Below are positions 8,893 through 17,509 of a DNA stretch of 64,000 nucleotides, piece by piece (the first letter of the stretch is position 1; each line of letters begins with the position of its first letter). A program made the position numbers and the translations under genes. The stretch comes from JAEUMD01 sp050246945. GTDB lineage: Bacteria > Pseudomonadota > Alphaproteobacteria > Rhizobiales > Hyphomicrobiaceae. The notes under the pieces are model-generated. The model had not been told where the DNA came from and made no database searches. It saw only the letters and a list, made by a program, of their open reading frames with translations. The stretch is taken from NCBI GenBank assembly GCA_050246945.1, contig JBFWVC010000010.1, positions 1 to 64,000 on the forward strand, written 5' to 3'.

Positions 8893-9321
8893 CAGCTATT
8901 CGAAAGAACGACGGTCGATGCTTCGAAAACGCGTTGCCACCAACGCCGCGGGTACTTGGTGCGCTCGTTCGTCGCATGTTCCTGTCCCCATTGAATACCC
9001 GCTACGCCACTAAGTGCGGACACGATCTTTGCGTCGGCTTTGCACGGGATTTCATGAGCCGCTTCCGAAGGGGGCAACGGCCCGTAGCAAAAGGTATACG
9101 TGCTTGCCTGTGCGGGAAAGCAGTAAACGCCAGATGCGGCGAACGGCTGTGGTCCTGCCACTGGGTGGGGTTTGCTGAGTTCTTTGAAGAGCACAGGCCG
9201 AGCAAGACGGCTTCGCCATCGCCACATCCGAAACCCGACGTCCACACCCCACGAAAGTCGAATGCGTTTGCGGTTGGCCGGGTCTGAGCCAGATTGAATT
9301 GTGGCCAAGCCGGTGTAGGCC
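8893..9321. other. Intergenic stretch without a convincing gene
   Basis: Open frames exist on both strands here (8934-9287 plus, 8889-9440 minus), but neither resembles a known protein or has a clear ribosome site. Both have the arginine/serine-rich look of chance frames. It may hold decayed sequence. Confidence 0.4.
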
Positions 9322-9885
9322 TCAGATGATGCGAGCGGCGGCTGCGCATCGCACGATCGATTTCGCGCGATGCGCCCCATTTCCGGATTCGGCGGCGGTC
9401 CTATGGGCGCGCAGCTGATCCGTGAATACGCCACTGGCAAGTCGCAGCAACAGCCCCGCGACCATCTGCTGCTGGGCTTGGTCGTTGAGCCCGACGACGA
9501 GTACGCCGCCCCCCGATTCCAGATGCTGCATCAGGCGTCGGTTCTGTCGCGCCAGGATCGCCGCCGACGTGTCGCAGGCAGGCTCGTCCCGCCTGCCCGA
9601 TATTGCACCGGCCTTTGCGACAACGATCTCGGACCAAGCCCGGTCAACGCTGAACCGGGCCGGGTTGATGCGCTCGATAAGAACCCAGACAGGCAGGTGC
9701 GCGACCGCGTCGTCCGTGAAAGTGCTCGATTCGCTCGAGATGACAAGGCGGCAGCGCGTGGCAACGAACTCATGCAGCCCAAGCTCAAGTAGAGCAGCCT
9801 CCGTTTGCCCCACTTGATCGAATAGGCCTACAGCCAAATTCAATCGAGGTGCCGGGTGGTCCAAATCACCTGCGATTCGTGACAT
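9322..9885 (-). CDS. Conserved-looking hypothetical protein near the cbb3 cluster
   Basis: This is a 187-residue frame starting at ATG 9885, with GAGGG five bases ahead of it. From about residue 30 the codons end mostly in G or C, which supports real coding, whereas the opposite-strand frames look like shadows. The N-terminal half contains LAVGLFDQVGQTEAALLELGL. A central stretch (PVWVLIERINPARF) and a C-terminal one (GGGVLVVGLNDQAQQQMVAGLLL) look like alternating strands and helices of a soluble alpha/beta protein. I do not recognise the family. Its place between ccoN and the FixK-like gene hints at a stress or low-oxygen role, which is inference only. Confidence 0.55.
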   Translation of the reverse strand: MSRIAGDLDHPAPRLNLAVGLFDQVGQTEAALLELGLHEFVATRCRLVISSESSTFTDDAVAHLPVWVLIERINPARFSVDRAWSEIVVAKAGAISGRRDEPACDTSAAILARQNRRLMQHLESGGGVLVVGLNDQAQQQMVAGLLLRLASGVFTDQLRAHRTAAESGNGAHRAKSIVRCAAAARII

Positions 9886-9959
9886 CTGACCCTCGGGATG
9901 CCGTAGAGGATGACAAATTCGATCTGATGAGTTCCGCCCCATCAGAGGGCTCGGTCTCG

Positions 9960-10673
9960 TCAGCCTTGGGCCAGCTGTGCAAGCGAGTCCACGTCGCGGA
10001 TCAAGACCGTGGTGGTGCGCGGCAAGGCGATCACGCCGCTGCGTTTCAGCTTCGAGAATGTCCGGCTCACCGTCTCGATCGTTAGACCCAGATAGTCGCC
10101 GATGTCGACACGCGTCATCGGCAGGTCGATACGGTCGGGATCGCCACCGGCCATCTTATTGCGGCGCGACAACGCAAGAAGGAACACTGCCATTCGGGCC
10201 TCGGCTGACTTGGCGGCAAGGCACAGCAGGTGCTCCCGGGTCATGCTCAGTTCATCGGCCGCGAGTTTTAACAGGCGGCGCGCAAAGCCAGGCCTGGTCT
10301 CCACCATCTGATTGATGAGATGGCGCGGAATTCGGCGTGTGCGCACCTTGTTCAGTGCCTGCGCGCTGAACGAGTGGCTGCCTGAGCAGCAGTAGCCGAT
10401 GAGGTCGCCGGGGAAATAGAAGGACACCACGTGGCGGTGCCCGTCGGGCAGCAGTCGATAGGCGCACACGACGCCCTCCACGACTTCCAACAGGTAGGAC
10501 GCCTCATCACCTTCGAGGAAAAGATCCTCGCGCGGAGCAAAGACCGCAGCCGTCGTATGCGCCGGGCTTTCGAAGATGATGTCCTCGCCCGATATGCGTT
10601 CCTTTATGGCCATCGGCATCAGGTCCGGGGCGGTTTCGCGCAAAGCGTCGGGTGTTGCTGTCATGGCCAGCAT
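9960..10673 (-). CDS. fixK: FixK-like Crp/Fnr-family transcription regulator
   Basis: This 237-residue regulator has a cyclic-nucleotide-type sensor fold (FAPREDLFLEGDEASYLLEVVEGVV..YRLLPDG.R, then FYFPGDLIGY) and a C-terminal winged helix. The recognition helix reads LTIETVSRTFSKLKRSG, with the E..SR residues that read TTGAT half-sites. It lacks the N-terminal cysteine cluster of oxygen-sensing FNR, which points to a FixK-type protein controlled by other means. I start it at ATG 10673, with GGAGG at 10688-10684. The frame continues upstream only as antisense to the response regulator gene. The likely target is the box upstream of ccoN. Confidence 0.88.
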   Translation of the reverse strand: MLAMTATPDALRETAPDLMPMAIKERISGEDIIFESPAHTTAAVFAPREDLFLEGDEASYLLEVVEGVVCAYRLLPDGHRHVVSFYFPGDLIGYCCSGSHSFSAQALNKVRTRRIPRHLINQMVETRPGFARRLLKLAADELSMTREHLLCLAAKSAEARMAVFLLALSRRNKMAGGDPDRIDLPMTRVDIGDYLGLTIETVSRTFSKLKRSGVIALPRTTTVLIRDVDSLAQLAQG

Positions 10674-10979
10674 GATGGGGCGGCCTCCAGATCCTTGTTT
10701 GTGAACTCGCACCATCAAATCAGCGTCATGTCGCGTTGATTTCCAACAATTGTAAAGATTTGTAACGAATTGTAATTGGGCCGTTACGAAGCTAGTCTCA
10801 TCGCAACTTCGGGTGCTATTTCGTGGGGTCCGGGTTGTCGGGCAATTTGGGAGTAGACGGAATTTCGTTGATCTCCTCATAAATAAATTTGTTCGGCCGA
10901 GGTCGCGACTGCCCGCGGGCAGGGCGAAAGCCCGGCATGGAATTCGCGCAAGGGACAGATCCTTCGCGGGCAGGAGCGG
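10674..10979. promoter_or_regulatory. Divergent intergenic region between fixK-like and response regulator genes
   Basis: This roughly 300-base stretch is AT-rich compared with its surroundings, especially 10730-10790 (repeated ttgta/aattgta words) and 10870-10900. It must carry the start signals of both divergent genes. Repeated TTGTA-like words at 10750-10780 could be regulator sites, but I can name no specific operator. A ribosome site (CAGGAG) precedes the response regulator ATG. Confidence 0.5.
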
Positions 10980-11726
10980 ATGGACGAGGACAAGAATGCA
11001 CACATCTTGATCGTCGATGACGATCAGAAGGTCCGCCTGCTGCTGCGCCGCTGCTTCGAGGGTGAAGGCTTCCGCGTGACCGAGGCGACGCGCGGCTCCG
11101 ACGTTCCGCGTGCGATGAACGGCAACGACATAGACCTCGTCACGCTTGATCTCACCTTGCCCGATATGGATGGTTTGAGCGTCGCGCGGCAGATCCGCGA
11201 GCACTCCAAGCTGCCGATCATAATGGTGACCGGCAAGGGCGACATGATCGACCGAGTCATAGGCCTGGAGATCGGAGCGGACGACTACATATCCAAGCCA
11301 TTCCATCTGCGCGAGGTGTTGGCGCGGGTCAGAGCGGTATTGCGCCGCACGCGCGAAGGCGGCTCCCGGCCGGAGGCGACGAAGCGGGACGACCGGCCCT
11401 GTATCCGCTTCGATCGCTGGGTGCTCGACCGGGACAGGCGCGAATTGCGCGACGAGAACGGCACGGCCTGTGCGCTCACGACCGCCGAGTTCGGACTGCT
11501 GGAAATTTTCGTCGGTCACCCAAATCGCGTGCTCACTCGAAACCAGATCATGGATCTGTTGAAGGGGCACGAATGGTCTCCGCTGGACCGCAGCATCGAC
11601 AATCTCATCGCCCGCTTGCGCCGCAAGATCGAGCCGTCCGACGCTTCTCCTGGTCCAATAAAGACGGTGCGAGGCCTCGGCTACACGTTCGCCGCGCGCG
11701 TCGAAGTGGTCGACCACGTGAGTTGA
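10980..11726 (+). CDS. OmpR/PhoB-family response regulator
   Basis: This 248-residue two-component output protein has a receiver domain at residues 8-120, with the acidic pair at D13-D15, the phosphoacceptor Asp57 (TLDLTLPDMDG), a switch Thr in MVTGKG, and Lys in SKPF. A winged-helix domain of the OmpR class follows (about 145-240: LTTAEFGLLEIF ... RSIDNLIARLRRKIE ... TVRGLGYTF). It is divergent from the FixK-like gene and convergent with a hybrid kinase at 11813-13795, its likely partner. FixJ belongs to the NarL class, so this is not a FixLJ pair. The ATG follows CAGGAGCGG. Confidence 0.92.
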   Translation: MDEDKNAHILIVDDDQKVRLLLRRCFEGEGFRVTEATRGSDVPRAMNGNDIDLVTLDLTLPDMDGLSVARQIREHSKLPIIMVTGKGDMIDRVIGLEIGADDYISKPFHLREVLARVRAVLRRTREGGSRPEATKRDDRPCIRFDRWVLDRDRRELRDENGTACALTTAEFGLLEIFVGHPNRVLTRNQIMDLLKGHEWSPLDRSIDNLIARLRRKIEPSDASPGPIKTVRGLGYTFAARVEVVDHVS

Positions 11727-11812
11727 TCGGGCGCCCGCAACCGATGCCGTTCGCCACCTTGCATGTTCGCAGGAACTCGCATGTTGGCGCACCGCACATA
11801 ACGTTTGCGGCT

Positions 11813-13795
11813 TCAAATTTGCGGCGGCAAGGCTGGCGCGGTGCGCGCTTCAGCCAATGCGTCGGCAAGTGCGTGAGCCAGTTCCGCCTGGCTGTAGGGC
11901 TTGCGCAGCATCGCTGGCATAGGCCAGCCTTCGCCCGGCGAATGCAGTATTTCCTCAGCGTAGCCGGTTGTCAGGAGGACATGCATATGGGGCAAGTGAA
12001 GTGCGAGTTCGCGCGCTAGATCCAGGCCCGAGAGCCCGCCAGGCAACACGATGTCGGAGAAGACGAGATCGAAAGCTGGATCATCCGCGAGGATTTCCAG
12101 TGCGGCGACGGCATTCCCTGCCTCTGCAACCATGTAGCCTAGCTCCGCAAGCCGCCGACAGGTGAGCCGCCTGACGCTGTCGTTGTCCTCGACCACCAGC
12201 ACGCGCCGGCCGTTCCCCTCTGGCACATCGGCGCCGGTCTTTGTCGAATCCGCAGCGACCCTCTCGGGCGCCGGTACTGCAGGCAGGAACAGCTCCACCA
12301 TCGTTCCTTCGCCCGGCGCGCTCGTGATCGTCGCATGCCCGCCCGATTGCTTGACGAAACCATAGATTGTCGCCAGTCCGAGGCCTGTGCCCTTGCCCGC
12401 GCTGCCGCCACTCTTGGTGGTGAAAAAAGGCTCGAAAGCGCGCGCCTTCACTTCGGCACTCATGCCATGCCCATTGTCGGAGACCGCGAGCACGACGTAC
12501 CGTCCTGGAGACAGCTCGGGCGTCCCTGCAACCGCCGCTTCGTCCAACTCGACATTGCGCGTTTCGATCACCAGGCGCCCGCCGCGGGGCATCGCGTCGC
12601 GCGCGTTGATGGCGAGATTGAGCACCGCATTCTCCACTTCGCCCGGATCGACTTCCGTCAAATCGAGATCCGTGCTGAGCGACGTAGACACATCGATGTC
12701 CTCTCCGATCGCGCGCCGCAGGATCTCCATGAGGCCGAGCACGAACTCATTGAGATTGATCCGCCGTGTTTCCAGCATCTGCCGCCGCCCGAAGGTGAGC
12801 AGCCGGTCCGTCAACCGCGCCCCCATTTCAGCGGCCTCGCGTGCCTCGCGCGCCAGCGCCAGCGTGTCTTCATCTTTGCGCAGTCGCATCTCCAGGAGTT
12901 CGACGTTGCCGATCACCACGGTGAGAATGTTGTTGAAGTCGTGCGCTATGCCACCGGTGAGCTGCCCGATCGCCTCCATCCTCTGCGCCTGCATCAGTTG
13001 CGCTTCCTGCCGCCGTTCCACCGAAATGTCCCGGATGAGATCGAGATGGCCGAGTGCCCGCTTGCCCTGGGTCTCGATAGCCGTGGAGACGACGGCCCCC
13101 GGGAAGACGTCGCCGTTTGCACGCCGGAAATCCTGCACGCGGATGGGCGGGCCAGCGGCGGGATCGCAGTGGCCCGCGAGCCGCGCACAAGCGTGGAGCC
13201 AATCTTCGCGCTGAGCGAACAGATGTTCGGTCTGCCGGCCCTCCAGATCCTGGAGGCGGTAGCCAAAGACGCGCGTGAATGCAGGGTTGATCATGCGTAT
13301 CCGATGCTCGGTGTCGCTGATAACGACAGGATCGGGCAGGCATTCGTAGACGGCGCGGAAGAGGGCCTCTTGATGAGCCAACCGCTCTTCTGCCGCCTTC
13401 TGTTTGGACAGGTCGATCAGCACGCCGGTGAAGAAAGTCTCGCCCTCGACCGCGAACTCGCCGATCGACAGGTGCAGCGGGAACAGGACGCCATCCTTGC
13501 GCCGGCCTGTAACCTCACGGCCGATGCCGATGATCCGGCTTTCCCCAGTCCGCAGATAGCGCTTCATGTAGGCGTCGTGATTTGAGCGGTCTTCGCCCCA
13601 TGTGAGCACCTTGACGTTCTGGCCGATCAATTCGCCGGCCGTGTAGCCGAACATCTTGCAGGCCGCGGCGTTGATGGTCCGCATGATGCCCGTGGACGTA
13701 ATCGATACGATTCCTGCCGCAGCCGACGCGAAGATGGCGTCGAGGATAAGGGCTTCGACGCTGGGAGACGCTGGAACGTTGTCCTTGTCGTTCAT
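11813..13795 (-). CDS. PAS-domain hybrid sensor histidine kinase with C-terminal receiver
   Basis: This 660-residue protein has two PAS domains. The first covers about residues 15-130 (TINAAACKMFGYTAGELIGQNV) and the second about 140-260 (INPAFTRVFGYRLQDLEG). A HisKA domain follows with phospho-His in GGIAHDFNNILTVVIGN. The ATPase domain has an N box (NLAINARDAMPRGG) and G boxes (DNGHGMS, GTGLGLATIYGFV). The receiver is at the end (VLVVEDNDSVRR ... VFSDIVLPGGLSGLDLA). No membrane segment is visible, so it is probably cytoplasmic. It starts at ATG 13795; the frame extends upstream without support. Convergence with the response regulator gene suggests one signalling pathway. Confidence 0.92.
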   Translation of the reverse strand: MNDKDNVPASPSVEALILDAIFASAAAGIVSITSTGIMRTINAAACKMFGYTAGELIGQNVKVLTWGEDRSNHDAYMKRYLRTGESRIIGIGREVTGRRKDGVLFPLHLSIGEFAVEGETFFTGVLIDLSKQKAAEERLAHQEALFRAVYECLPDPVVISDTEHRIRMINPAFTRVFGYRLQDLEGRQTEHLFAQREDWLHACARLAGHCDPAAGPPIRVQDFRRANGDVFPGAVVSTAIETQGKRALGHLDLIRDISVERRQEAQLMQAQRMEAIGQLTGGIAHDFNNILTVVIGNVELLEMRLRKDEDTLALAREAREAAEMGARLTDRLLTFGRRQMLETRRINLNEFVLGLMEILRRAIGEDIDVSTSLSTDLDLTEVDPGEVENAVLNLAINARDAMPRGGRLVIETRNVELDEAAVAGTPELSPGRYVVLAVSDNGHGMSAEVKARAFEPFFTTKSGGSAGKGTGLGLATIYGFVKQSGGHATITSAPGEGTMVELFLPAVPAPERVAADSTKTGADVPEGNGRRVLVVEDNDSVRRLTCRRLAELGYMVAEAGNAVAALEILADDPAFDLVFSDIVLPGGLSGLDLARELALHLPHMHVLLTTGYAEEILHSPGEGWPMPAMLRKPYSQAELAHALADALAEARTAPALPPQI

Positions 13796-14307
13796 GGACG
13801 GGTGTCGCTTCCAATCACGGCGAATGGCCCTTCTATTCGTACGGCAGCCTCGGTCGACCACTCGCAACGCTGCTCACGAACGCGTCAGAGCGATCCGGCG
13901 AGCCCCTGAAATTCTCCACAGGCGCACCATGGAATGGCGCGGGGGTGTTGCAAACCGTGGCACACACGCATCGCTGCGCTGCAATATCGCACCGGGCGCC
14001 GTGGAACTAACCCCTGTTCATTAAAGCCATCGTTCCGTCGAAGGCTGAGTTTGATGCATGTCGGGAAAGGCCGCAATTGCAAACCCTTGACAGCCTAATC
14101 CCCGCCAAGACGCCAACCACTAGACTTGTGGAAGAAAAACGGGCGCCCAAAAAAGAGGCGGCACTTCGCTCATAAGTTGTACTTGAGCTGCTGGATTCGA
14201 GTCGCTTAGCCTTCAGAGCACAAGAAGCAGGCAAATTGGGACGAACGCCCTGGTGATGCTGATCCCGCTGCAAAGCGGCGGGATGAACACGACTAGGAGA
14301 TCGTTCG
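13796..14307. other. Intergenic stretch; small hairpin before the next gene
   Basis: I see no gene in these 512 bases. A hairpin (ATCCCGC 14262-14268 / GCGGGAT 14278-14284) lies in what would be the leader of the small gene at 14308. Otherwise nothing stands out. Confidence 0.5.
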
Positions 14308-14514
14308 ATGATCGAGATCGTATTGTCCGTTTGCATGATCCAGGAACCGGCACGGTGCCAGGACGTCCGTCTCAATTACATGGCTGAGGCCGTCACCCCG
14401 CATCAGTGCATGATGTACGGCCAGAGCGAGATCGCCAAGTGGATGGAAGGCCATCCCAAGTGGCGTATCCAGCGCTGGCGCTGCGGCACGGCCAAGCAGA
14501 TGGCAAAGGCATGA
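14308..14514 (+). CDS. Small conserved-looking hypothetical protein (68 aa)
   Basis: This 68-residue protein is preceded by AGGAGATCGTTCG, a good ribosome site. It is rich in Met, Cys and Trp (CMIQEPARCQD, HQCMMYGQSEIAKWM, WRIQRWRCG) and shows neither a signal peptide nor a membrane helix. I do not recognise a family, though small proteins of this kind recur in Hyphomicrobiales. The three cysteines and several histidines would allow metal or redox chemistry, which is speculation. It stands alone between the kinase and the acyl-CoA synthetase gene. Confidence 0.7.
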   Translation: MIEIVLSVCMIQEPARCQDVRLNYMAEAVTPHQCMMYGQSEIAKWMEGHPKWRIQRWRCGTAKQMAKA

Positions 14515-14554
14515 GCACGCGAACTGGCTGCAGCATGCGTCCGCGCCGCCGCAT

Positions 14555-17266
14555 CTACTCGTAGGCGTGCGGGGTGGGCTGAGGCTGATCGAGCCGCAGG
14601 ACGACGTGGCGCATGCCAGGGTCGTTGTCCGCCCAGCGGCTGGTGAAGCCCAGTTCGGAGGCAAGCCTGAGCATGCCGCTGTTGCCAGCCAGCACGTAGC
14701 CGGACAGCTCTTTGAGTCCTTCGGCGCGTGCGTAATCGATGAGGTGCTGCATCAGTGCCGTGCCAAGTCCGCGGCCCTTGAGGTCGGACCGGACGAGTAT
14801 GCCGAATTCAGCATGCTCGTAGTCCGGATCGGTTGCAAAGCGCGACACGCCGAGCAGTTCGTTCATGTCGGATAGCGCCACGAAGGCGATCTCGCGCGCA
14901 TAGTCCACCTGCGTAAGTCGGGCCAGGAACTCGTGTGTGAGGTGGCTCACGGGCTGGAAGAAGCGCAGCCGCGCGTCATTCGAGTCCACCCTTTCGAAGA
15001 AGGCTTTGTAGAGGTGCTCGTCCTCTGGCCGGATCGGCCGCAGGAGCACCGGTCCAAGCGTCGGCAGCCCGATCAGCTTCTCCCATTCGATAGGATAAGG
15101 CCGCAGCGCCATCGGCTCGCGTGGATGTGCGCTCTCGTCGGCTACGCGTACGCGCGCGTCGAGCGCGATGACGCCGTCTGCGTCAGCAATCAGCGGATTG
15201 ATATCCAGCTCACGTAACTCGGGATGGTCCGCGATGAGCTGGCTCACCTTGACCAGCGTCTCGGCTATGAGGTCCACGGCCGCGGGCGGCCGGTCACGGT
15301 AGCCGGCGAGCCGATTGGCGATGCGCGTCCGCCCGATCAGTTCCCGCGACAGATTGAGATCGAGCGGCGGCAGCGCCAGCGCGGTGTCGCGTTCCACCTC
15401 GACCGCCGTCCCGCCCGCGCCGAACATCATGAGTGGACCGAATGTCGAATCCTCTGACATGCCGACAATCAGCTCATAGGCATTCTTTCGCGCAATCATC
15501 GGCTGCACCGTGAATCCGTCCAGTCGCGCGCCCGGCAGGCTGCGCTTGATGCGGCGAACCATGGTCTCGGCGGCCTGCACGGCTTCCTCCTCCGAGCTGA
15601 TATCGAGCGCCACGCCGCCGACATCGGACTTGTGCGAGATATTGTCGGAGAGGATCTTCACGACGACATTCTTGCCATCGGCCAGGATGTTTCGGGCAGC
15701 AGATCGCACGGCTTCCACGTCGCGCGCGATATGGGTAGCAACGGTCGGTACCCGGTAGGCAAGAAGCAGGGCCTTTGCTTCAGCCTCGCTCAGCATCGTG
15801 CGTTCGGCCATGAGTGCGGTGCGGATGACCTGGCGTGCGGCTTCTCGATTGGGCGACAGGCCAGCCGGTTGCGAGGGTGGCACGCGCATCAACTGCGCAC
15901 GCGCGCGTGCATGCGCCACCAGCTGCATGTAGCCATCGACGGCCTCGCCCGGCGTTCGGAAGTTCGCGATCGACGCTTCGGCAAAGAGCCGATGTGCGTC
16001 CTTGGCGGAATTTTCGCCAAGCCAATTGGTGAGTACCGGCTTCTTGCGCTGGTACATCCGGGAAGAGGCCCTGGCCGTGGCGATGACAGTTTTGGCCGCT
16101 TCGAAGCTCGATGCGACGGCTGTCGGGCAGTTGATGACGAGAACGGCATCCGTGCCAGGGTCTGAGAGAAGTGCCTCCAGAGCGGCACCGTAGCGCTCCG
16201 GACCCGCGTCGCCGATGATGTCGATCGGATTTCCGTGTGACCACGTCGCCGGCAGCGTCTGGTCGAGTGAGTCGAGCGTCGCTGGCGAAAGCTCAGCCAA
16301 CGTGCCCCCGAGATCGACCAGCCGGTCGACCGCCAGAACACCGGCGCCGCCACCGTTCGTGAGGATTGCCAGGCGCTCGCCGGTCAGTCGCGGCATCCGC
16401 GACAGCATCTCCGCTGCGGCGAACAGGTCTGAAAGGTCTTGCACCCTCAGGATGCCAGCACGGCGGAACGCGGCATCGTAGGCGGCATCGAGCCCGGCCA
16501 GCGCACCGGTATGCGAACTGGCGGCCCGGGCGCCCGCCGCATGTCTGCCCGACTTGATCACGACGACGGGCTTTGCGCGGGCGGCACGGCGCGCCGCGGA
16601 CATGAATTTGCGCGCATGTGTGACGGCTTCCATGTACATGAGGATGGCACGGCTCTTTGCATCACCGGCCAGGTAGTCGAGCAAATCGCCGAAGTCTATG
16701 TCCGCCATGTCGCCGAGCGAAACGACCTGCGAAAATCCGATCGCCCGCGAGGAAGCCCAGTCGAGGATGCCTGTAATGAGGGCGCCCGATTGTGACAGGA
16801 AGGCCAAGTCGCCCCTGGGCGCGGAGATATGAGAAAACGTTGCGTTGAGGCCGATGTGAGGCAGTGCCAAGCCAATGCAGTTGGGACCGAGGATGCGCAG
16901 GCAGTGAGGCCGAGCCGCGTCGAGCGTCGCTTGTCTCAGGTCACCGTGGATCCCGGCTGATATCACCACGGCCGCGCGCGTGCCAGCGGCCCCGAGCTCC
17001 GTAATGACGCCGGGAACCGTGGCGGCTGGTGTGACCACCACGCCGAGGTCGGCGGGCGCATCGAGGTCTGCGAGGTGGCGATGGACGGTCTTGCCGTCGA
17101 TCACGCCGCCCTTCGGATTGACGAAGTCGACCTTGCCGCCGAAGCCCTCCAAGCCTTGGGCCAGATTGCGCGCCAGCCAATTGCCGACGCTGCCCGTCTC
17201 CTGGCTGGCTCCGATAAGGACCACCGATTTTGGATCGAACATATGCTGGAGGTTGCGGATGGTCAT
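14555..17266 (-). CDS. Bifunctional ADP-forming acyl-CoA synthetase / GNAT acetyltransferase (Pat/Pka-like)
   Basis: This is a protein of about 903 residues. The N-terminus is a CoA-binding domain (MFDPKSVVLIGASQETGSVGNW). A succinyl-CoA-ligase-like region holds the likely phospho-His loop (SSHTGALAG), and an ATP-grasp domain follows (about 480-700: VVVKILSDNISHKSDVGGVAL). A GNAT domain ends it (about 730-890: LLRPIRPEDEHLYKAFFERV ... GRGLGTALMQHLIDYA). Enzymes of this build are protein lysine acetyltransferases (Pat/PatZ type) in which the synthetase-like part often acts as a regulator. The start is ATG 17266 after GGAGAG; the frame runs further upstream without support. Its substrate here is unknown. 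Confidence 0.9.
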   Translation of the reverse strand: MTIRNLQHMFDPKSVVLIGASQETGSVGNWLARNLAQGLEGFGGKVDFVNPKGGVIDGKTVHRHLADLDAPADLGVVVTPAATVPGVITELGAAGTRAAVVISAGIHGDLRQATLDAARPHCLRILGPNCIGLALPHIGLNATFSHISAPRGDLAFLSQSGALITGILDWASSRAIGFSQVVSLGDMADIDFGDLLDYLAGDAKSRAILMYMEAVTHARKFMSAARRAARAKPVVVIKSGRHAAGARAASSHTGALAGLDAAYDAAFRRAGILRVQDLSDLFAAAEMLSRMPRLTGERLAILTNGGGAGVLAVDRLVDLGGTLAELSPATLDSLDQTLPATWSHGNPIDIIGDAGPERYGAALEALLSDPGTDAVLVINCPTAVASSFEAAKTVIATARASSRMYQRKKPVLTNWLGENSAKDAHRLFAEASIANFRTPGEAVDGYMQLVAHARARAQLMRVPPSQPAGLSPNREAARQVIRTALMAERTMLSEAEAKALLLAYRVPTVATHIARDVEAVRSAARNILADGKNVVVKILSDNISHKSDVGGVALDISSEEEAVQAAETMVRRIKRSLPGARLDGFTVQPMIARKNAYELIVGMSEDSTFGPLMMFGAGGTAVEVERDTALALPPLDLNLSRELIGRTRIANRLAGYRDRPPAAVDLIAETLVKVSQLIADHPELRELDINPLIADADGVIALDARVRVADESAHPREPMALRPYPIEWEKLIGLPTLGPVLLRPIRPEDEHLYKAFFERVDSNDARLRFFQPVSHLTHEFLARLTQVDYAREIAFVALSDMNELLGVSRFATDPDYEHAEFGILVRSDLKGRGLGTALMQHLIDYARAEGLKELSGYVLAGNSGMLRLASELGFTSRWADNDPGMRHVVLRLDQPQPTPHAYE

Positions 17267-17509
17267 GATCGAACTCTCCGATGCAAACTCAACTGGCATG
17301 GCCGCTACGTCGCGCGGCGCTGGGCATCGGACGCACCCGAAGTCCACCGCAACAGCGTTCCGCGATACATCGCGTCTCCTGGTTCAACACCGCCGTAGCT
17401 GTCTCACTCCCTGAGGCCGATTGCTCAAGTTGTCGCACGTCCGCTCGCTGCGCTAATGTTTGCTGAATTGCGAAGTGCTGCGCACAAACCGCCGAGCAAG
17501 GAGAACGAT

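Noticed and set aside
10716..11816. N-terminal half of a 618-codon minus-strand frame fused to the FixK-like gene
   Set aside because: That part is antisense to the OmpR-type response regulator. The Crp/Fnr protein is complete from 10673 with its own ribosome site.
17300..17509. SAM-II riboswitch in front of metY
   Set aside because: The leader has a loosely similar TGAATTGC...GCAAGG layout but not the conserved TGATTTA...CTTGC...GCTAAA core, so I do not claim it.
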